17,689 bases of DNA from Candidatus Bathyarchaeota archaeon (lineage in GTDB: Archaea > Thermoproteota > Bathyarchaeia > TCS64), in the NCBI GenBank assembly GCA_026394265.1, contig JAPKYO010000049.1, positions 1 through 17,689 on the forward strand, read 5' to 3'. Position 1 is the first letter of the stretch; each line of letters opens with the position of its first letter. A program made the translations under genes and the position numbers. The notes under the pieces were generated by a model. The model did no database searches and was not told the origin of the DNA. It was given only the letters and a program-made list of their open reading frames with translations. This document shows positions 14,724 to 17,689 of the stretch, in pieces.

Positions 14724-15488
14724 CTAGAGCCTGAACCCCGCGGCGTACCTGCCCTCTTTCATGCATGCCTTGATGCATTTTCCGCATACCTCGTCCTCGA
14801 GGGCTAGGTGTGCGAGGTACTGGCGGCACTGTTCGCGGTAGTTGGCGAGTTTGCCCTTGTTTCCGAGGATCGGGCAGGCGTCCAGACAGGCGCGGCAGTC
14901 CCCGCAGGTCTGGGACAGCGGCGGGGTGCGTGTGATCGGCTGCGTGGTGAGGACGCTCGCGAGCCTTATGGCCGGGCCATACGTTGGATGGATGATCAGC
15001 TCGTGCTTACCCCTCCAGCCGACGCCGCTCTGCTCGGCCGCCACCCGGTGGCTGACGCGTGTGGCGTAGTATTCTTCGACTGTGTCGACCTTCTTCGAGG
15101 TGCCCTCGACGGTGGCGGGTATGGCGACGCCCCCGATGACGCCGGCGATGGTGGCGCTGGTCTCGTTGAGCGCAGCGTTCAGGCGGGCGTAGGCGCGTGA
15201 GTATATGTTCCAGCGATCCTTGTCCCAGTGTCCCTCGGTTCCGGGGGCTATCGCCTCGATGGCGTAGGGCTTGTATGCGTACGCGATGCTGATTACTGAG
15301 CCCTCACGCATGAGGTTCTCGAAGGCGCCGTCTGATATCCCCTCTAGCGTCTGCTTCTGGGTCGGTAGCAGGGTGTCGTGTACCGCCTTGAACGGGGCGA
15401 CCCCCATGGCGTGCTTCAGTCCCCTCTTCCCGCCCTCGGCGGTCAGTGTGGCCTCGACGCGCCGGAGGTTCTCGCTTGCGCTCATCAC
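14724..15488 (-). CDS. QueG-like double [4Fe-4S] cluster protein
   Basis: The 254-residue protein matches the C-terminal and central layout of epoxyqueuosine reductase-like iron-sulfur proteins, in which a corrinoid-binding region precedes two clusters. YATRVSHRVAAEQSGVGWRG (141-160) and the following KHELIIHPTYG are the most characteristic stretch. Cluster cysteines are C195, C198, C201 and C205 (CGDCRACLDACP), then C221, C235, C238 and C242, eight in all as in the double-cluster family. The N-terminal 140 residues are less typical. Archaea usually make archaeosine and not queuosine, so true QueG activity should not be assumed; a related reductase is more likely. The start is ATG-ATG (15488 or 15485), with a T-rich TATA-like stretch near 15519. 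The HNH gene starts about 50 bases downstream. Confidence 0.83.
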   Translation of the reverse strand: MMSASENLRRVEATLTAEGGKRGLKHAMGVAPFKAVHDTLLPTQKQTLEGISDGAFENLMREGSVISIAYAYKPYAIEAIAPGTEGHWDKDRWNIYSRAYARLNAALNETSATIAGVIGGVAIPATVEGTSKKVDTVEEYYATRVSHRVAAEQSGVGWRGKHELIIHPTYGPAIRLASVLTTQPITRTPPLSQTCGDCRACLDACPILGNKGKLANYREQCRQYLAHLALEDEVCGKCIKACMKEGRYAAGFRL

Positions 15489-15536
15489 AACCTGACCGTA
15501 GCCACATCGTCCCTCAAAAAACTTGGCACAGCGGAC

Positions 15537-16052
15537 CTACGCGTGGGCGTGATCACCGGATATTCTCACGGTGTACCTGATCTCCCCGGGGTCGTCGAAG
15601 GAGAGTGCCAGCCCCGCCCACGATAGTCTCCCCTTCACGCTCTTCCTACCCCGCCAGAAACCCGCCCCGCTCGGCCTCACAACCGTGAACGACACGCCGC
15701 CGTCCAGATCGGATAGGGTGGCCTCTTCGGCTAGGCGTGTGCCGTTCGTGATTAGGCTGGTGTAGAATCCCCTCCCCTTGGCGTATGCTAGGATTTCGGG
15801 GGTGTCGTCTCTGAGCATGGGTTCCCCGCCGAGGGCGACGTAGGCGACGAAGTTCTGAGCCCACGCCTCGTCCAGCATCCATTCTACCTCCCCCGTGGTC
15901 ATCTCGTCGCCGTTCGGGGGGCTCCTCCAGATGTCGCATATCTTGCATCTGGAGTTGCAGCGATGGGTGAGGGCGTGCGTGAGTATGATGGGCCTACCTG
16001 TCACGAACCTGCTATGGATGTAGCGCAGGGCGTAACGTAGGTAGGGGTGCAT
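15537..16052 (-). CDS. Truncated radical SAM protein with unrelated C-terminal tail
   Basis: Residues 20-108 are the start of a radical SAM domain: C32, C36 and C39 in CNSRCKICDIW bind the [4Fe-4S] cluster, GGEP (75-78) is the SAM-amino motif and LITNGT (100-105) is strand 3. Full members then need several more beta-alpha units (about 200 residues for a barrel, about 300 in all). Here the sequence changes at about residue 110-118 (bases near 15700-15723) into a 55-residue, beta-rich and basic tail (GGVSFTVVRPSGAGFW, WAGLALSFDDPGEIRYTVRI) that I do not recognise, and ends at residue 171. A deletion fusing two genes is the simplest reading; it may be a pseudogene. A TATA-like TTTTAAACC at 16076-16085, within an inverted repeat, fits a leaderless start. 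Confidence 0.7.
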   Translation of the reverse strand: MHPYLRYALRYIHSRFVTGRPIILTHALTHRCNSRCKICDIWRSPPNGDEMTTGEVEWMLDEAWAQNFVAYVALGGEPMLRDDTPEILAYAKGRGFYTSLITNGTRLAEEATLSDLDGGVSFTVVRPSGAGFWRGRKSVKGRLSWAGLALSFDDPGEIRYTVRISGDHAHA

Positions 16053-16059
16053 CTGAAAC

Positions 16060-16105
16060 CCCTCATTTCCTTATGGTTTAAAACACTATACTTCAGAAAT
16101 GAGGG
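16060..16105. repeat. 10-base inverted repeat bracketing the radical SAM TATA box
   Basis: CCCTCATTTC at 16060-16069 and GAAATGAGGG at 16096-16105 are perfect inverted copies with centres 36 bases apart. A further CTGAAA (16053-16058) and TTTCAG (16114-16119) lie outside. The putative TATA stretch lies between the two copies, so this could be an operator for the radical SAM gene. It could instead be a stem-loop at the edge of the AT-rich island. Confidence 0.5.
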
Positions 16106-16364
16106 TTAAGATATTTCAGAGGCATGTTTTTCTCAAAAAAGTGTTAGTTTATACATATAGTAAGATTAAATAATGTTAACGGTATAATTCAAAATCGCGG
16201 GTGGTTCCACGTTGGCATCACTCGTAATCGTCCCGTAATTGAGTGGTTTGCGGAGTTGATTTTTCCGACAATTCTCTAAAGGATAGATACTCAATTTTAT
16301 ACATATCCCCCATTAGGGAGACAATTCTGTTACCTGAAAAACCTCAAAATGAAAATGACGTTCC
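16106..16364. other. AT-rich stretch without a convincing gene
   Basis: This gap lies between the radical SAM promoter and the end of the DUF3800 gene. It has low GC content, runs of A and T, and several TATA-like strings (ATACATATAG, TTATACATA). An 83-codon frame on the plus strand begins here but runs through the DUF3800 gene in the opposite sense and looks unlike protein. I see no tRNA, terminator hairpin or box C/D pattern. Confidence 0.5.
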
Positions 16365-17111
16365 TTATCTGTTATTATGCCACACACAAGCTACGCATGT
16401 GCATTCTTCATTTGTAAAGTGCTTAAGACCATCTGGACCTTCCTGCGGTGCAACTTTATCGAAACTCGGAAAAATCTTATCGAAGTACCGGTGATCATCT
16501 TTTTCATAAAACCTAAAAACGGAATAAGCACAGGCGTCAGCGAGCTGGAGCAATCTAGTGTCATGTGCCCCCGCAAAATATGGAATATCAACGATGTTGC
16601 CTAAATAACCATACTTTGACCCTTTTTGATATTCAGCTATCAACTCACGATAACGTTCCTGATGGGCTTGGTCTATGATTAGTAGTCCTTTACCCGGAAG
16701 TTTTTTACTGTATAATCTTTTTAAGAAAATGTTAAATCGACTTGTGAGGTCCTCAACAGCAATTTCTAAAGCTTCCTTCTCACTCGATAAAGCGCTTATA
16801 TGAATAGCTGTTGCGAAGGATACTAAATTTGGGAATTTCTGTTTGCCTATCCAATCACAGATGTCAAGTAACAGTTGCTCTCTTTTTTCAGGTGGCAAGT
16901 GGTCAAAATGTCCCCTTGCCCCCTGAATGTTTGTCGCGTGAAGATCAAGAGGAATACGTATTGATGAGAAATACTTCTGTTGGATTTCATTCATTTTTCT
17001 GGTGAGTCTAAGAATCTGGCCTTCATGCACGGCAATTGCACCTAAGACGAAATGGCTCTGATTTTTCCAGCCGTTTGGATCACCTGATTCATCTACATAT
17101 AACAGATGCAT
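16365..17111 (-). CDS. DUF3800 domain protein
   Basis: The 248-residue protein shows the DUF3800 pattern: YVDESGDP at 5-12, LHATNI at 57-62, IIDQAH at 145-150 and RLLQLADACAYSVFRFYEK (186-204), with D7, E8, D147 and D192 as acidic candidates for an RNase H-like metal site. DUF3800 proteins are common in mobile elements and near defence genes; their biochemical role is not established. The gene is much more AT-rich than the core genes and codon choice differs, so transfer is likely. It sits beside the 3' end of tRNA-Leu. A purine-rich AAGGGGATAGAGAG directly before the ATG may help translation. The C-terminus has a CTCVAC cysteine group that may bind metal. Confidence 0.87.
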   Translation of the reverse strand: MHLLYVDESGDPNGWKNQSHFVLGAIAVHEGQILRLTRKMNEIQQKYFSSIRIPLDLHATNIQGARGHFDHLPPEKREQLLLDICDWIGKQKFPNLVSFATAIHISALSSEKEALEIAVEDLTSRFNIFLKRLYSKKLPGKGLLIIDQAHQERYRELIAEYQKGSKYGYLGNIVDIPYFAGAHDTRLLQLADACAYSVFRFYEKDDHRYFDKIFPSFDKVAPQEGPDGLKHFTNEECTCVACVWHNNR

Positions 17112-17311
17112 CTCTCTATCCCCTTCTAAAATTTAGATGATTTTAACACTTAAAAGAGTAATGCAACTGGCAGACAACGGATCGCCGAGGCAACCCTTCC
17201 AGTCGCAACTTAAATATCGTTAGTTACTGTATTAAAATCTTACGAAGTTATTATATCTGTTAATGGTGACTCCGATAGAACTCGCACTTTAATTCCCTTT
17301 GAATGCTTAGT

Positions 17312-17420
17312 TGGTGCGGGGGAGGGACTTGAACCCTCGAAAGCCTGAGCTACGGGATCTCTCACCAGAGACCGCCTGATCTTAAGTCTCGCCCCTTTGG
17401 CCAGTCTCGGGTACCCCCGC
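17312..17420 (-). tRNA. tRNA-Leu(UAA), intron-containing
   Basis: The minus strand gives GCGGGGG for the acceptor 5' strand, a D arm, an anticodon loop CTTAAGA (anticodon UAA), a long variable arm typical of tRNA-Leu, a T arm GAGGG-TTCAAGT-CCCTC, A73 and an encoded CCA. The 109-base span is about 22 longer than a mature tRNA-Leu, and removing 17359-17380 restores the fold. Two oddities remain: an A-C mismatch in the middle of the anticodon stem (position 29-41), and the acceptor/T-arm junction is one base short, so a C is claimed by both stems. ATTATATC at about 17451-17459 is a plausible TATA box. Confidence 0.88.
17359..17380 (-). other. 22-base tRNA intron at position 37/38
   Basis: The intron follows CTTAAG (loop through G37) and precedes ATCCCG (A38 and the 3' anticodon stem). 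AGATC recurs at both borders, so the exact cut can slide by a few bases without changing the length of 22. Position 37/38 is the canonical archaeal site, where the splicing endonuclease cuts a bulge-helix-bulge. I did not confirm that fold. Confidence 0.75.
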
Positions 17421-17528
17421 CCGACTCAAAAGGTCGTCTTTTAGAGGGTCAGATATAATCCGCCATGAACACGGACGATGTTAAGATGCGACTTAAAGGA
17501 AAAACGAAGAAGCGTTCCTACGTTGTTG

Positions 17529-17689
17529 TCACTTAGCCGCTAAGAGCTGGATCATCTCATTCTGGCTCTGAGTCAGAGTGGTCAGCGCCTCTATCTGAGC
17601 AGTATTCGCCTGGATAAGCGCTTCCTGAGCTTGGATCTGGACTTCTTTGGCTTGGATCAGCGCGTCCTTGGCCTGAACCTCGGCGTCCT
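17529..17689 (-). CDS. Heptad-repeat coiled-coil protein, 5' partial
   Basis: The last 52 codons of a gene running off the window end with QLLAAK and a TGA stop at 17529-17531. The sequence is a regular heptad pattern with Ile or Val every seven residues (VQAKDAL, IQAKEVQ, IQAQEAL, IQANTAQ, IEALTTL, then TQSQNEM and IQLLAAK). It is rich in Gln and Ala, with a near-14-residue DNA and protein period, which points to a long coiled coil or stalk. No signal or functional domain is in view. The frame is read as open without a start in the window. Function unknown. Confidence 0.72.
   Translation of the reverse strand, partial: DAEVQAKDALIQAKEVQIQAQEALIQANTAQIEALTTLTQSQNEMIQLLAAK

Noticed and set aside
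14677..14829. N-terminal extension of the HNH gene
   Set aside because: The extra residues are the out-of-frame reading of the end of the [4Fe-4S] gene; the GTG at 14676 gives the usual beginning.
16240..16256. Possible left attachment copy of the tRNA-Leu 3' end (AGTGGTTTGCGG)
   Set aside because: It matches the tRNA end only with gaps and mismatches; not better than chance.
16243..16494. 83-codon plus-strand frame at the end of the DUF3800 gene
   Set aside because: Much of it is antisense to a well-supported gene, it starts with GTG and shows no family-like pattern.
17465..17536. 23-codon plus-strand frame (starts MNTDDVKMRLKG) between tRNA-Leu and the coiled-coil gene
   Set aside because: It is short and basic and shares its region with the tRNA-Leu promoter; an AT box is too close to the ATG for a leaderless start. 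Chance is likely.

Overview
The window is chromosomal DNA from an archaeon. Most of it is GC-rich and tightly packed. Evidence for an archaeon: AT-rich TATA-like boxes lie about 25-30 bases before most start codons, which suggests largely leaderless transcripts; Arg is often AGG and Ile often ATA; one tRNA has an intron at the archaeal 37/38 position; and several proteins have an archaeal look (HNH nuclease, DUF362 protein, membrane pyrophosphatase). I cannot name the lineage from sequence alone. A TACK-type archaeon, for example Bathyarchaeia-like, is a guess.

Left part (1-3800): the 3' part of a Cys/Met-metabolism PLP enzyme, an OsmC-family peroxidase-like protein and a DUF362 iron-sulfur-type protein point right. 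A TPR-repeat protein points left and its stop overlaps that of the DUF362 gene. An AT-rich island of about 1.1 kb follows (about 3841-4990). It holds one unrecognised gene and ends at the 3' end of tRNA-Thr(CGU). An 11-base direct repeat flanks it, and one copy covers the tRNA's encoded CCA.

Middle (5100-11300): a CaiB/BaiF-type CoA-transferase, a lone branched-chain-amino-acid-type ABC permease, thiamine-monophosphate kinase (thiL), a polytopic membrane protein and a K+-independent membrane pyrophosphatase (hppA). tRNA-Asn(GUU) lies just upstream of hppA.

Right part (11600-16050): a two-half protein that I read as TULIP-like (tubular lipid-binding) is followed by a SAM methyltransferase. 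Then come a DsrE-family protein, an HNH endonuclease with an extra C-terminal four-cysteine cluster, a QueG-like double [4Fe-4S] protein and a radical SAM protein whose barrel stops after about 110 residues and continues into an unrelated tail.

Right end (16050-17689): a second AT-rich island, with a DUF3800 gene, again abuts the 3' end of a tRNA, here tRNA-Leu(UAA) with a 22-base intron. The window closes inside a heptad-repeat coiled-coil protein.

Most genes are housekeeping or metabolic, in short units with their own promoters. The accessory content is the two AT-rich single-gene islands beside tRNA 3' ends. The most interesting unexplained items are the TULIP-like/methyltransferase pair, the islands, the truncated radical SAM gene with an inverted repeat around its TATA box, and the odd tRNA-Leu. 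I found no CRISPR array, transposase, integrase or rRNA.
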